A stretch of DNA of 64,000 nt from Cymodocea nodosa (Eukaryota; Streptophyta; Magnoliopsida; Alismatales; Cymodoceaceae): assembly GCA_036874045.1 (NCBI GenBank), contig JAZBRI010000011.1, positions 9,477,501 to 9,541,500 of the forward strand, written 5' to 3'. A program made the position numbers and the translations under genes. Below the pieces are notes generated by a model. That model saw only the letters and a list, made by a program, of their open reading frames with translations, did no database searches and was not told the DNA's origin. This document shows positions 21,350 to 33,240 of the stretch, in pieces; position 1 is the stretch's first letter, and each line of letters starts with the position of its first letter.

Positions 21350-22689
21350 TACCCTCCTAAAGGAGGTATCAATTTCATTAACAATTCTATTGATAGGGTT
21401 AGGTATTGCTTGCATTGGCAATCCTCCAGTAGGTCTAACTTCCATTGATTCCTTTTGTCTAGGTTGTATATTTCTATTCATATTTTGATTTTACATTGCA
21501 GCATTCCAAATACAAGATCTAGACGATTGTTTAATTGTTCGATTATCTTTTTTAATTTCTCTATTCAAGATCCTTGTTCAATTAATGCTTCATAACTTAT
21601 ATTCTTGTCATTGATATTTTCTCCTCCCTAGAAATTATTGTTTCTCCAAGATAAATTTGGGAGATTTCTCCAATTAGGGTTATAAGAATTTCCAAAGTTA
21701 TCTTTCTGGTCTGTAGCATAAATAATATCTAGATCATTAACGTTTGCATTCTTTTCTGCTAGTTTTTGATTTAATAATAACTCTTCTATTTTCTTTGTTA
21801 ATTCAGTTAATTTAACTTCAAGCATAGTGCTTGAATCTATTTCATGCATTCCCCATGGCAATATTCTTTTATTTGTAATAGCTTTAACAGAGTTTTCCCA
21901 CTATGTAGTTCTTTTTGCAATGTTTTCTAAATATACCCATGCTTCTTCACTACACAGTTTTAAAAATTCATTCTAACAAGTAGATTCTAATAAAGATTTC
22001 ATTGAAACATCTATGCCTTCATAAATTATACCTATTAATTGTGCTTTACTCATTGCATGATGTGGACATTGAGTCAGTAAATCTTTAAATCTTTCAAAAT
22101 ATTTCTAAAATGATTCTACCTATTTTTGGCTACACATTAATATTTCCTTTTTCTTTTTAATCGTTTGATGTGTTGGATAATATTTTTCTAGAAAAATAGA
22201 GCAAAATTCAGTCCATGTAGAAATTGAATTAGGCAATAGAGTATATAACCATCTCTTAGCTGTGTCTTTTAAAGTAAAAGAGATATATCTAAGTTTAATA
22301 GCATCTATACTCATGTTCGGCATTTTCATCATTTGACAAACTTCGTTAAATTCTCTAAGGAAATAATAGGCATTCTCTCTTTCTAATCCATGAAAATGTG
22401 GTAATTGACTAATATAATTAGATTTCAGCTCAAACCTATCTCCCTCAAAGTTTGGTAATCGAATACATGAAGGTTCATCAACTAATTCGGGATACAGAAT
22501 TTCTCTTAATGGTTTTTCTACTAGAGCAGTCATATCTTCATTCTTTTTTAAAGAAAGGTTAGCTACACCCCTAAGGATTTCGTTAAAGTCCAATTCAAAA
22601 TTTTTTTTAGTACGCCTCTGTGTTGAATAATCCTGGGTAGGTGTTCTTACTAATTGTTTAGTGCTAGGAGAATGAATCCATGTGCTCAT
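21350..22689 (-). pseudogene. Athila-like gag without protease (G2)
   Basis: Gag forms the particle that packages element RNA. From ATG 22,689 (MSTWIHSPST) the frame contains the Retrotrans_gag domain: IRLPNFEGDRFELK, an ISQLPHFHGLEREN block, AKRWLYTLLPNSISTWTEF and FLEKYYPTHQ, then, after a stop at 22,120-22,122, a FKDLLTQCPHHAM block and the late NSYNPNWRNLPNLSWRNNN block. Both halves are in one frame, with several stops. The Cys-His knuckle usual between these blocks is not seen. After about 21,350 there is no protease or pol; the F-box region follows instead. The G1 copy at 62,958-64,000 has the same structure. Confidence 0.88.
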
Positions 22690-23690
22690 AAACTTTTAAC
22701 ATATAGTAAAATAGTAGAAGATTAATTACATACCAGTCTGAAGCTTTATATTCAGTAAATAGTTGTTGACAAATGAAGTTGAATCAGCTGCTTCTCCTTC
22801 CAGTTCCTTAATGAATTTTCTTTTCTTTCAAAAGTGTTGGTAACTAGTAAATAACATTCTGTTCTATATTTATAATGCACATCCATAAAGCAAATGAATC
22901 TCGTTGCAAGAACGTGTCTTGTAACATGTAGTGTGGTTCCTATTTTTATGGGTACGTGTGCCACTTTTAATTTCAAATTTTAGTAATCGCTAAACCCATG
23001 AAGTTTCATTCGTGGCTAAAAAGAATAACTACTTAACTTAATCCATGAACTAACCTCGTTGAGTTATAGATAACTCAACAGACTAGCTTCGGTTATGGTT
23101 GGTAACTCCATGGACTAACTTCGTTGAGTTATAGATAACTCAATAGAGTGACCTTATATTATATATTATTGACCTCATGGAGTTAAGGTTAACTCTACGA
23201 ACTTACTTCGTTGAGTTAACACTTAACAAATTTCTAAAACTTACTCATCGTATTAAGTTATATATATATTTTCTCTCCTGCATTCTGTTAACTTAAATAA
23301 AGTTAAATACATGTCATTAAATTCATTTGAATTTGAACATTATATAAATATTTAACTTACAGTTCATTTCACATTATGCAGAATTTATATTTTACTCTAT
23401 AGCATGCAGATATTTTCATCATTAACAAATTATATTGGATTTAATCATGTCATTCATAAAATTTGTATATCTTTTAAAAAATTTTGCATTTTGTTTAAAC
23501 AATTATATAATATTCAATATAGTTCATCCATTTCATCATTCTTCAATACTAATGCAAAAACATCTGAATAACATCGATTCATTTATATGAATAGTATAAA
23601 TTACAATCAGTCAAATATTTTTCATACAAATATATACAAGTAGACGAACAATACAATTTAATCTCTTCTCCTAAGTTCATCTACTTCCTT
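22690..23690 (-). other. Spacer between env-like ORF and gag (G2)
   Basis: Contains a palindrome cluster (23,030-23,230) with CGTTGAGTTA-TAGA-TAACTCAACA units and a TATAAATA box (22,867-22,874, minus). The order is palindromes, TATA, then the gag ATG at 22,689. The same layout occurs in G1 (62,428-62,958). A 74-codon frame inside it probably reflects leader sequence conserved between the two copies. Confidence 0.6.
22867..22874 (-). promoter_or_regulatory. Candidate TATA box before gag (G2)
   Basis: TATAAATA on minus, about 180 bp upstream of the gag ATG and downstream of the palindrome cluster. The identical octamer in the same context lies at 62,772-62,779 in G1. Confidence 0.5.
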
Positions 23691-24568
23691 CTAGAGTCTT
23701 TCTACTTGTTTTTCTAATAGGTTAATTGTTTCTACAGCTCCTGTAACTCCTCCAAAAGGTTCAGCAATTTCTGCAGCAGCATAATTTCTGTACTCTTTCA
23801 TTGAAATGGTTCTTGATTTTATCCTTTTGGATGCCCATTTAGTGAAATCGATACAGTCCACCATTAGCAGTGGAATTAGATCTCCATAAAATAATTTCTT
23901 CTTCATTGTTGTTAGCTTGGAGAAAAACTGCAAACCAATTTATCTGAATTTTATTCACAACTGCATATGTGGCCCATTTGACAAATTGACTTAGTTCTAT
24001 ATTGTGGCCTTGTTGTTGGTAGACATTCTTAATCAAAATGTTAGCTATCATGTGTACTTTACCATTTAATTGCTTTAGTTTATTTAATAATCGCACACGA
24101 GGATTGATAGCTAAACAATTCTTTATGGTCTGTTCTGTCCACTCGATTGTAGTTGTGTCTTCCAGAATTTTTAGTCCTTCATTTTTTAATCCTAGAATGT
24201 TGTGGAAAAGCTCTGGTGTTATCTATACATCAGCTTCCTCCACGTTGGAAATTAATCCTCCTTCTCCTTCTCTTAAGTTTGCATAAAAGTAGAGCACTAG
24301 ATTTTCATATACTTCATGCCCTCTTTCCTTAGAAATAAATTGCAGTAGACCTTGGAACTCAAATTAATCCTTGATTTCTTGCATCCCGTCCCTATTTACT
24401 GGTCTACTGTATATGATATCTTAACCCCTGATCTCTTGGTATTTACTATAAGCTTTCTGACTCTAAAAGTGTACTTCATTTAGAATTGTTGTTTCAGTTG
24501 GGTCAGGAATGTGAATTTGTTACTCTAGAGGGGTTTGTTCTCGAACTTCCTCTTCCATATGTTGAACG
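23691..24568 (-). pseudogene. Gypsy env-like ORF, C-terminal part (G2)
   Basis: Matches the second half of the G1 env-like ORF: the LNEVHF and GYDIIYS blocks, FEFQGLL, a domain with LKQLNGKVHMIANIL, GHNIELSQFVKWATYAV and INWFAVF, then a KLFYGDLIPLL block and a C-terminal coiled-coil-like helix. Several stops and at least one frameshift (near 23,930) are present. The N-terminal part is missing, cut at about 24,568 next to the L2 LTR. The domain resembles a family annotated elsewhere as 'putative plant transposon protein'; that name is from memory of the family pattern. Confidence 0.75.
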
Positions 24569-24572
24569 TTCT

Positions 24573-26219
24573 TGTAGGATCGTATGGCTACACAAGAGGG
24601 GGGTGAATTGTGTATCTTTAATATTTTCTGAAATATAATTGAAACTTTAAAACTCAAAAACAAGTCGAGACATTGTTTTCATAAAATCATTTTTATTCAA
24701 GGTTTCAATTATAATATACAATTCAATTCTCCTCAGAAATTGTAGATGCAATTATATCTTGATACCATGTATCATCTAAACAATTTCAGAACTACAAACA
24801 GAGAAAACTAATTTAGGGAATTTAAAACATTTCTCTCTGTTTGAGATTTTTCTTCTTCTTCTTTTTCTTCTTCATCAATTCTTTAGTGACGAATATCTTG
24901 TCTTTCTCTGCTTCACTGAATTTGCTTTCTTCTAATACTTTAAATCTTCAGTGACATAAATAATACCTTTTTCTGCTTCACTGAATTTTCTTCCACTTAA
25001 GACTTCAAATCTTCAATGACATGTATCTTACGATTTTCTGCTTCATTGAATTTTCTTCCACCTGAGAGATTTTCCCGAAGAGGTGTTTTTGATCCCTGAA
25101 AAAGATTTTTCTTTTGATGTCCAGGGATAGTTTGATCATTGAAAAGATTTTTCTTTTTGTGTGCAATGATTGTTTGATCAACGAGAACTCTATGCCTTTT
25201 ATACTGTATCTTCATTTCATGCATATCCTTCACGTTTAACCCCTACCAGTTTTCCACTTCTTCACGTCTTTTCTTTTTCCTTCATCGAAACACACACATT
25301 CTGACCCACGTTTACATTTCAAATTTTCTTTAATCATCAGTCCTAGATATCTGAAAAATTTCCTATAAAATAAACTTTCTCGTCCAAAATCTTTCATCAA
25401 GCGTAATAAGAAGTTGTTACTTTAATGTTAACTAAACGAGTAACACAAGTATATATATATAACTTAACGTTTCTAACTTAACGAGTTCCTCATGTGCCAT
25501 TTCACGTGACAAGTACTATAGCTAACTCAACGAACTAAGTCCGTGGTGTTACGTTAACTCAACGAACCAGCTTAACCTTTCTTTCAGAAGGTTAAATGAT
25601 AACTTATCGAAAACAGTTTAAGTTTCGGATAGTTACGGTTGTAAGTCTCTGAAAAGCTCTTTTTACCATAAAACTAGTGAGACACATGTCAAGACCTGAA
25701 AACATGACTTAAGTTACCTTTCAGATAGTTACGATTGTAAGTCTCTGAAAAGACTTTAACTCACCGATTCAATAATAAACAAATGTTTTTATAATAAGAA
25801 TTTTACCATGTGTAAAAATAACAACTTAAGTTCATAACGCTAACCTAATGCATTGCCTTAGTATTCAATATAGCAACTCAACGTGTTTAGATATGCTAAC
25901 TTAACGAGTTAAACATGTGTACCTCACGTGATACAATACAACATTTGTAACTTATAATTTCACCACGTGTATAACACTAACTTTAAAACATATCATGCTT
26001 TTCAATAAAAACACACGTTAACTTAACGTTTAGTTAAATGAGAAATTAATGCAATGAAATGGCTAGTTATTAACTTCAGATCCAATATAGACAAGTATTT
26101 ATATCAGTAATCTTTTTCTGTATTAACTGATGATTTTAAATTCTTTTCACAAGCAATAGTAATTGAGCAAATATGATTATTTTCATTCAGCACACATCAT
26201 CAAAACAAAATACTCAACA
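24573..26219 (-). repeat. Isolated L2 copia LTR, 1,647 bp
   Basis: Read on minus, starts TGTTGAGTATTTTG at 26,219 and ends CCTACA at 24,573. It has no adjoining polypurine tract or primer site. The two flanks belong to different elements (gypsy env-like on the left, copia third ORF on the right) and no target duplication is seen. It therefore marks a recombination or deletion junction, not a simple insertion. Confidence 0.85.
24997..25233 (-). other. Small open frame inside L2 LTR (copy 2)
   Basis: A 78-codon frame equivalent to the one at 13,239-13,454, with the same doubled KKNLFNDQTIP / KKNLFQGSKTP peptide. A coding role is unproven. Confidence 0.25.
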
Positions 26220-28596
26220 CTAACCTTGAGGTTGTTACAAGTTCTAGACAAGTACCTGAAAAATCGGTACAGTCTATTACTTATTATAGAAAGAAGTGGG
26301 GATTGATGATAGAAAATGCCAATCGGGAATTAGAATCTTTGTATTCCCAACATTATTTTCCCTTGACTATTTTAGATGAAATACAAAAGTTCATTGATGA
26401 ACAAAAAACTACCATTTGGAAAATGGGTCTTTGAAGTGAAGGATAAAAAGTTTATCAACTGAAAATGGCTGAGGTTGAGAGCTTAAAACTCTATATTCCT
26501 GTATTGCAACCTAAGCATCATGGTGAAGGACCGTCAAGACAACAGGTGCCTTTAACATGGGAAATAAAACAAACATTAGAACCTCTTGAACAACTTGAAA
26601 CACCGTAGACATATAGTCGGAAAAAGAAGACATTTGAATATTTTGGACTCACTACAGGTGTACAAGGTATATTGCAATAAAGAGAAGAATCATTGAAAAA
26701 TGAAAAACTATGTTCCATTGCACAAGATGGATAGGATTTTATTTCAGGAATCCCAACAGATGTGACAAATATCAGATTACAAGCATACACTTTAAGGTAT
26801 TGTGTCACATTAGTGCATAATGTTTCTTTTAATACAATGGATAGTTTTTCACATTATGCTGCAAGCCAACATTCTTTTCCTACGGAAAGAGAACATGTAG
26901 GAAATTTTGATGATATATATACAGATGATATCAATTTTGATGACATAGACACTAAGTCTATGAATTTTGAAGATATTTTATCTGAAGAGGAATGTACAGA
27001 TATTTTTCTTCCTACTATATATCGAATAGAGACTTTTAATTTTTAGTATAGTTGCTTATACTACATTTTATACATTTGGTTATGTCTGTTATAGTACACA
27101 GTATATTTGTTGATAACTGTATATAATTAGCAAAATACACAGTTACAAATAGAATATGACACTGCTGATGTCTTAATTATAGAAATTTCAGAATTATAGA
27201 ATGATTCTATTACATAGATAGATATAGAACATTCTTTTATGCAGAGACAATTGTTTAATAGATCACTTATAGAAATAAATGTTATTGATATAGAACATAC
27301 TACATTGACTATTGATAATGATATTGAAATGTTAGTTGCTGATTTGTTTGAAGAAGATCAAACAAAAGCAGCTTAATATATTATTCATATGACCATACTA
27401 GATTCTTCAGACATGTTTACAAGTTTTGATAGAAACTTCTCTAGTTCTGATAGATCTAAACATGAAGATGCTGCTGATAACATTGAAACAAGTCCCAGGT
27501 CAGAAAATCATGATAGGAAAATACCTAATCCTGAACAAACATTAGAAGAAAATACATTATTATGGTTCAAAAATAGATCCTATTATGAGAAATTTCAAAC
27601 ATATAAAATGTTTATAGTTTTATATTCAAGATCAATTAAGTTTGAAGGGATGGAAAACATAAAAGAAATGTTTGAATTTCAAGGCTTGTTGACTCTACTT
27701 CCACAACAACTAGGCTATCTTGTTATACTAGAAATTGTTAGTTGTTTTTACTCAAACTTAACAGTAGAAGATGGTATTCCTGTTTCAAATATACAAGAAT
27801 TAGATATATATTTAACTCTAGAAATACTTTATCAAGTACTTGGTCTGAAAAATGGAGTTAAATTATCAAAAAGAAAATAGGTTTATCAATTGGGATGAGA
27901 CATTAAAAGTTTAGCCAAAGATCCGACTGCTAATAATCAAATGAGATTACTAAATGATTTAAATGGCCAAGCACGTTTTATTGCAAAAATATTGCATGCT
28001 TCATTGTTTCAGAGGTTTGGTCATGGCGCAAAGGTTGGCAAATGTTGTCTTTATGCTACATATGTGTTGATTAACCATATTCAAGTAAACTGGTATGATA
28101 TTTTTGTTTTTCATATTTTAAACTTGTAAAGTAAATTATTTTATGGTGATACACTTTTAAGAATTGTGGCCAATCAAACAAATATTACACCTTGGCCATA
28201 GAAAAGATTAAAGTCAAGATCTTTCTTTGCAAAAGAACTACAAAATACCAGGAAACAAATACACCTATAATTTGACAACAACAACAACAACAGGATCAGC
28301 AAACTAAGTCACAACAGCAACAACAATAGTTAACACAGTTTTCAGAACAACAGCAACATATAGTACATGAACAACATATAGGTATACATACAAATACACA
28401 TACAGGTACACATATCGATACAGATACAAGTTTACATACAGATATAAATACAGAATTCTTATAGCAACCATCACAAGTTTCACATTTAGATTTAGATCAA
28501 GCAATAATTGATCAGATCAATAGAGTAAGTACAGAAATTGCAAGGAAAATTTTAGATACTCTGCTAAATATTTTTCGAAGATAAAGAGGCTTGTGA
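26220..28596 (+). pseudogene. Copia third (env-like) ORF of E0
   Basis: Homologous along its whole length to the E1 copy at 54,737-57,357 but lacking its first 270 or so bases. Much of it stays in one frame (26,762, 27,389 and 27,941 onwards) with stops between. Blocks in order: SYSRKKKTFEHFG-like, IRLQAYTLRYCVTLVHNVSF, an acidic DDI-rich stretch, then the shared domain MFEFQGLLTLLPQQLG, FYSNL, LYQVLGLKNGV, LLNDLNGQARFIAKIL, ATYVLINHIQVNWYDIF and KLFYGD. The C-terminus is Gln-rich with HTDT-type hexanucleotide repeats (28,376-28,450), ending at the stop 28,594-28,596. No membrane segment is seen. Confidence 0.75.
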
Positions 28597-28907
28597 ATAT
28601 ACACAAATTATGTATTGCATGACTTATTCATTGTAATTTGTTACCAAAAATTACTTATGTACAGAAATTGCATTATGTAAACTGTGTACTGCATTTAATG
28701 TCATACACATGTTTTCGACAATTCTTGTTTAAAATAGTTTTATTTAAATAGTTTATTCTTATCCACGAATGTTATGCATGTTTAAAAATTTCTTTTTGAA
28801 CGATATATACTTTGCAAATTTTTATTCCTTACATTTTATTTACTTTTTTATAATAACGAAAAGGGAGAGAAGATAGATTATTTGACTTATTAGGTTTTGA
28901 CATCATC
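28597..28907 (+). other. E0 3' untranslated spacer
   Basis: Non-coding sequence leading to the polypurine tract. An imperfect earlier tract (AAAAGGGAGAGAAG, about 28,859-28,872) precedes the true tract by about 50 bp. Confidence 0.6.
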
Positions 28908-28921
28908 AAAAAGGGGGAGAT
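28908..28921 (+). other. Polypurine tract of E0
   Basis: AAAAAGGGGGAGAT ends directly at the TGTTAG terminus of the L1 LTR. Confidence 0.9.
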
Positions 28922-30210
28922 TGTTAGGAATTTTGTTTTGATGATAAATACTTTATTAACATTTTTAAATAAGTCTAAATAATATTTTCTAAGTATAATA
29001 GTTACGTAATTAAATGTTGACAAGTTATCAGAAAGTTTCATTTAAAATTTCGGATAGTTAACTTTCGGATAGTTAGATTTTTGGATAGTTAAAGTTTTCG
29101 GATAGTTAGATTTTCGGATAGTTAAACTTTCGGATAGTTAACGTTTCGATTTAGTCAAAGAGTTATGTTAAATGTATAGTTAAGTTATCGGCACGTGTAT
29201 TTTTAATGTTTTAAGTTGTCATGTATTTTCTATGTGCATTTGGTAATGAAAATTGAAGAGTTAGATAACTGCTTGAGTTTTTATATACATGGATAGATAA
29301 CTGTTCGAGTTTTATAAAATGACTAATGAACAGATAAGTTTTCTTTGTTTAGTCACATGTTTTGTAGGTGTAAAAACTTGAAAAGTTATAGATAAGTGTT
29401 TGAGTTTTTACAGGACTTAAAGGATAAGTGTTCGACTAAAATGGTGACTTAGAAGATATTCTACAAATCTCTAGGAAGATAAAGTTTTGATGAATCTACG
29501 AGTGGAAATCGTGAAAATTCAAAATGATAGTGGAGAAAGTGGAAATTCAAAATAGAAAGTGGACATAGTGGAAATTCAAAAAGATAATGGAAATCGTGGA
29601 TAATTTGAATTCGAAATTAGTATGTTGATTATGGATTAAGTGGATGAACATGCTAAATGTGAAGTCAGAGTTTGACTACTAAAAATAGAGGGTACGAGTT
29701 GCATTACGATCATCCTAATCCCCAATCACAAATTGAAAGACCAAGTCTAAATATTTAAATCTCAATCTCAAATATCAAATCTAAATATTCAACTGCATAT
29801 CAAATCCAAAAAAATTCTCCAACATCAGAAGAAGTTCAGAATTCCAAGCAATTTCAGAAAAAGGAGCTGCAAATGCAAGAAGTTTGGAAATTTGACATCT
29901 AGAGAAGAAGAGATACAAAAGCTAAGCAAAAGAAGGAAAATAAGCTACGTGCATAAAGATTAGGTTGTATACAATTCAAAATTAGCTTAGAATAAGGACT
30001 TCATTTTCTATTTGAATTGTATATCGAACATTACTGTATCAAAAGTGACAAGAAGGAAATTGAGATGAAAAGAAATTGTAAATTCTTTCTTTAAAGTTTA
30101 TAAAGAATAAAATTTTATTTATGAGTATTTTGTGTTCTTGTTTTATCCATTGGTAATTTTAATTACTAAAGACACAATTTACCCTCCTCTTGTGATACAA
30201 TGATCCTACA
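28922..30210 (+). repeat. L1 LTR, 3' copy of E0 (complete, 1,289 bp)
   Basis: TGTTAGG to CCTACA, with the GGATAGTTA array near 29,050-29,145, GTCGAAGAGTTA-type motifs, and the TTACCCTCCTCTTGTGATACAATGATCC end. Followed by TATGG, the duplicate of the five bases before 6225. Confidence 0.92.
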
Positions 30211-31107
30211 TATGGAAAAAAATTAAACACAACTCTAGAAGCTTATTCTCGTTAGATCTGCAATGAAGAAAAGAAGAAAGATTGCATGAGACTGCGTGGA
30301 AATATATATGATGACAGTTTCTAAGAAGGAATGACATTAAAAGATGTATTCCCATTCCAAAGGATGCAATGAATGACATGGCAAAGATTGTGGACTGAAA
30401 TGAATAAATATAATAGGTTCATTAAGAAATTTGGTTGCAATGCATCCTTATGAGACATTTGATCATCGTTATAAATACAACTTTATCTTCTTCTTCCACT
30501 CTCTCTCCTCACTTCGTCTAACAAATTTCAGTTCATTTTCTTCTTATTGCACCTATTCATTTCAACTGAGAAGGAAGTGATGCCCCTTCTTCTTCTTCCA
30601 TTCCCTTGTTCATCCATTTGGAACCTCCTTGCCTAAGCATATTCTTGAAGGGTGGAAATTCAAATATTGGCCATTTCGTCTTCTTCATTTGGTGAAAGAG
30701 CTATGGAAGTGACGCCCCTCGAAAGCCCCATTCAATTAAAGGAGTATATCATCTGAAAAGTGGTACACTTAGAGTAAAGATATGAAGTATCTGCTCTTGA
30801 GCAAGTTTTAAAGGAAGGAATTCACATGGAGAAAATAGGTGTTCATTCCATTTTCCTTTTTATTTGTAATGTATATGTTTTGAGTGTTTGTATGAATGTT
30901 TCTATGTTCGTATATGTTATATGTTGGCTTTGAAAAATTAAAGAGATGCATGTTAATGCTTGTTTGTGTGTCAGTTGTGTGTAATAGTATTGCATGCATT
31001 TCACCCATAAAAAATTAGAATAATTTTCAATTAAAATAGTAACTTCATAATATTTTCAATTATCAAATTCTAATGTTAAAATTATAATGATGCTTCTTAA
31101 GACCAAG
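30211..31107 (+). other. Non-element island with promoter-like sequence
   Basis: Lies between the end of E0 and the start of G1 and matches neither. It holds a TATAAATA box at 30,470-30,477 followed by a CT-rich stretch (TCTTCTTCTTCCACTCTCTC), typical of a plant transcription start and leader. No clear coding frame follows. If E0 is removed it continues from 6219, so it may be the downstream part of an older LTR or of a host promoter. Confidence 0.45.
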
Positions 31108-33233
31108 TGTTTAGAATGAAAAAGTGCATAATATTAAGGGTTAAATGATAGTTAATTGCATAATATTTAGCTTATCATATGAGAATTAAGCCATTATATT
31201 ATAATTGCACTACTATATGCCTTAATGAAAGAATCTACATAATTTCAAGGAATTAGCGTTAATTAAGTATATTTCTGTACTATCGGTGAGTTACATGCTT
31301 TTTAATTCCTAAGTATCCGAATTGTCTGTTATTTTGGAAACTTATATTTCATGTGCCGAACAGTTATGTTTTAAACGTTAAAAGAATATTTTATTATTAT
31401 TTCCTGGAGTACACGTATTGAAACCTTAATGCATGACTTAAGTAGATTTTCGGTAAGTTATTCGCTATCTATCCGAAATGCATTTGAGCATCAGATAGTT
31501 AGATTTGTAAGTATCTGAAATATCTGAACTCGTTAAGTTAGATTTATGCATGTGTTGAAATTAAATGCTTTATTATGTCACGTAAGCTGCACATGTTTAA
31601 CTCGTTAAGTTAGCATAACTATACATGTTTAGTTACTTGAATATACACTAAGGTAACACGTTGTGTTAGTGTTATGCAGAAATAGGAAATGTAAACTTTC
31701 TGATAGTTAACGTTTCGTTTTAGTTGAAGAGTTATGTTAAAAACTCGTATAGTTAAGTTATCTACATGTGTGTTTTAATGTGTTTTAATGTTTTAAGTTT
31801 TCACATATTTTCCATGTGCATTCGGTAATGAAAAATCGAAGAGTTGGATAACTGTTTGAGTTTTATAAAATGTCTAACGAACAGATAAGTTTTCTTATTT
31901 AGTCATGTGTTTTGTAGGTGCAAGAACTAGAAGAGTTACAAGAAGATACCATATGAAAGAAAACCACGATTGCACGTATCACACAGGAATTAACTTGTGG
32001 AATGAAGAAGAAATCACCATCGTTGATACGAATGAAGGAAATCCAACTGATCATTTAAGCAGAAATAGTTACTATTGAAAGAAATATAAAAGAAGAGGAG
32101 AAAAAATTGTGTGTGTAGGTGGAGGACCGTGCTAATTGTAGGAAGCATTGGAAGTTCCCTAAAGCACCACAATACCACCAAAATCACCAACCATCAAAGG
32201 TCTATGAGGATATTTTCCAAATGTTGGGTCTATTCTGAGACAAACATGATGATTAACAACCACTGTGAGGAGTGATCGTGTCACAAGAAGGGAAGCTATT
32301 TTCACCAAGCACTGACTCATATCTCAAGAGATCGTAAAGCTTTTAGCCTTAGTTTTAGGTTGATGCCAGTATATTGAAGAGGAGATCAACTTACAAGTCT
32401 TGGTTCACGATTCTATAGGGAGAGGAGGCAAGATTGTAAGTGATTAAATTTTCAATGGTGTAATAGCGTCGCATGTAGTGACGGAAGTTTTTATTGTCGA
32501 TAGAGATTTTTACATTTCACCTTTTGCTCATCTTTAGGAACATATCAAAACAAAAATACCAAAAACAACTCATTATCTGTATTTACATTTAGTATTAAAG
32601 TGTTGTATTGTTTGTTTTGTATCGTGATTAATGTTATCATTGTCAGTATTGTGAATGTTTTATGTTTGTTTGATTTAGAAAATAGAAAATAGTTTTATTG
32701 TTTATTGAAATTGATTAGTCCAAGATACTTAAAGATCTTAATGGTTTTTGTTTGAAATATCTGAATGTTAGTGTTGTTTAATGACAAATATTAGATTAAC
32801 TAACATTAAAAAGCTTAATTGATGTTATTTACATTTTGTGGAACTACCCAATGGATGGCTGAATTCCTTTGTAAATAATAGTATTTAACTGGAAAGGTAG
32901 GCCCGTGGAGTTAACTTAAGTCCACAAGGTTAGTCCGTTGAGTTAACCATAACTTTATGAACTAAGTCTATTGAGTTAGTTGTAACTTAATGGAGTGCTT
33001 AACTGAATACATATAAACTCCAATATAAAAATCGAAGTAGTACACAATTCTTACTCAATCTTTGTGGGATCGACTTGTACTTGCACACAAATACAATATA
33101 CACTGTGCATTTGTAGTTAAAAATACAAATTGAACTTAATATCTAATTTGTGTGAAAAGTTGTTTGTCTACTTCTAAAAGAGTTTATTAATATAAGCATA
33201 AAAACTAATCAAACAAGTTTGCCACTCAATACA
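31108..33233 (+). repeat. L3 LTR, 5' copy of G1
   Basis: Begins TGTTTAGAATGAAAAAGTGC and ends near CAATACA at 33,233, just before the primer site. It is the only L3 copy running from terminus to primer site on plus. It contains a foreign segment of about 255 bp (31,691-31,945) matching the inside of the copia L1 LTR, and lacks part of the neighbouring L3 sequence. Confidence 0.85.
31691..31945 (+). repeat. Copia L1 segment embedded in gypsy L3
   Basis: From the TTTCTGATAGTTAACGTTTCG block to the GGTGCAAGAACTAGAAGAG block it is collinear with L1 (compare 34,735-35,000). Flanking sequence on both sides is L3. Neither L1 terminus nor a target duplication is present, so this is not an LTR insertion but a patch acquired by template switching or gene conversion. 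Confidence 0.75.
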
Positions 33234-33240
33234 AGTTTTC

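Larger units (their letters stand above)
16105..24568 (-). mobile_element. Gypsy element G2 with env-like, gag and F-box ORFs
   Basis: Read on minus: C-terminal env-like ORF (24,568 to 23,691), spacer with palindromes, gag (22,689 to about 21,350), palindromes, F-box pseudogene (21,109 to 19,979), spacer, polypurine tract (18,153 to 18,140) and an L3 LTR (18,139 to 16,185). A primer-site remnant lies at about 16,110-16,184. No protease, reverse transcriptase or integrase is present. The left end joins the plus-strand G3 head to head, and the right end meets an L2 LTR. Confidence 0.65.
6225..30210 (+). mobile_element. Copia element E0 (Sirevirus-like), heavily rearranged
   Basis: The outer boundaries are an L1 LTR start at 6225 and an L1 LTR end at 30,210, flanked by matching TATGG duplications. 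Only three parts of the original element remain: part of the 5' LTR (6225-7175), the third-ORF region (26,220-28,596) and the 3' LTR (28,922-30,210) with its polypurine tract. The 19 kb between them is gypsy-derived sequence (G0, G3, G2) and an isolated L2 LTR. E0's primer site, gag and pol are missing, presumably lost in the same rearrangements. Confidence 0.75.

Noticed and set aside
22752..22976. 74-codon minus-strand frame before gag
   Set aside because: The DNA is conserved with G1 62,660-62,905 but lies between the TATA box and the gag ATG or overlaps the TATA box; leader sequence is more likely than a gene.
24573..26219. Calling this L2 a clean solo-LTR insertion
   Set aside because: Its two flanks belong to different elements and the adjoining five bases (GTTCT and CTAAC) do not match.
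28304..28504. Minus-strand Tyr-Leu-Val-Tyr repeat frame that looks like a membrane protein
   Set aside because: It is the reverse strand of the ACAGAT hexamer array in the copia third ORF; the same artefact occurs at 56,995-57,379.
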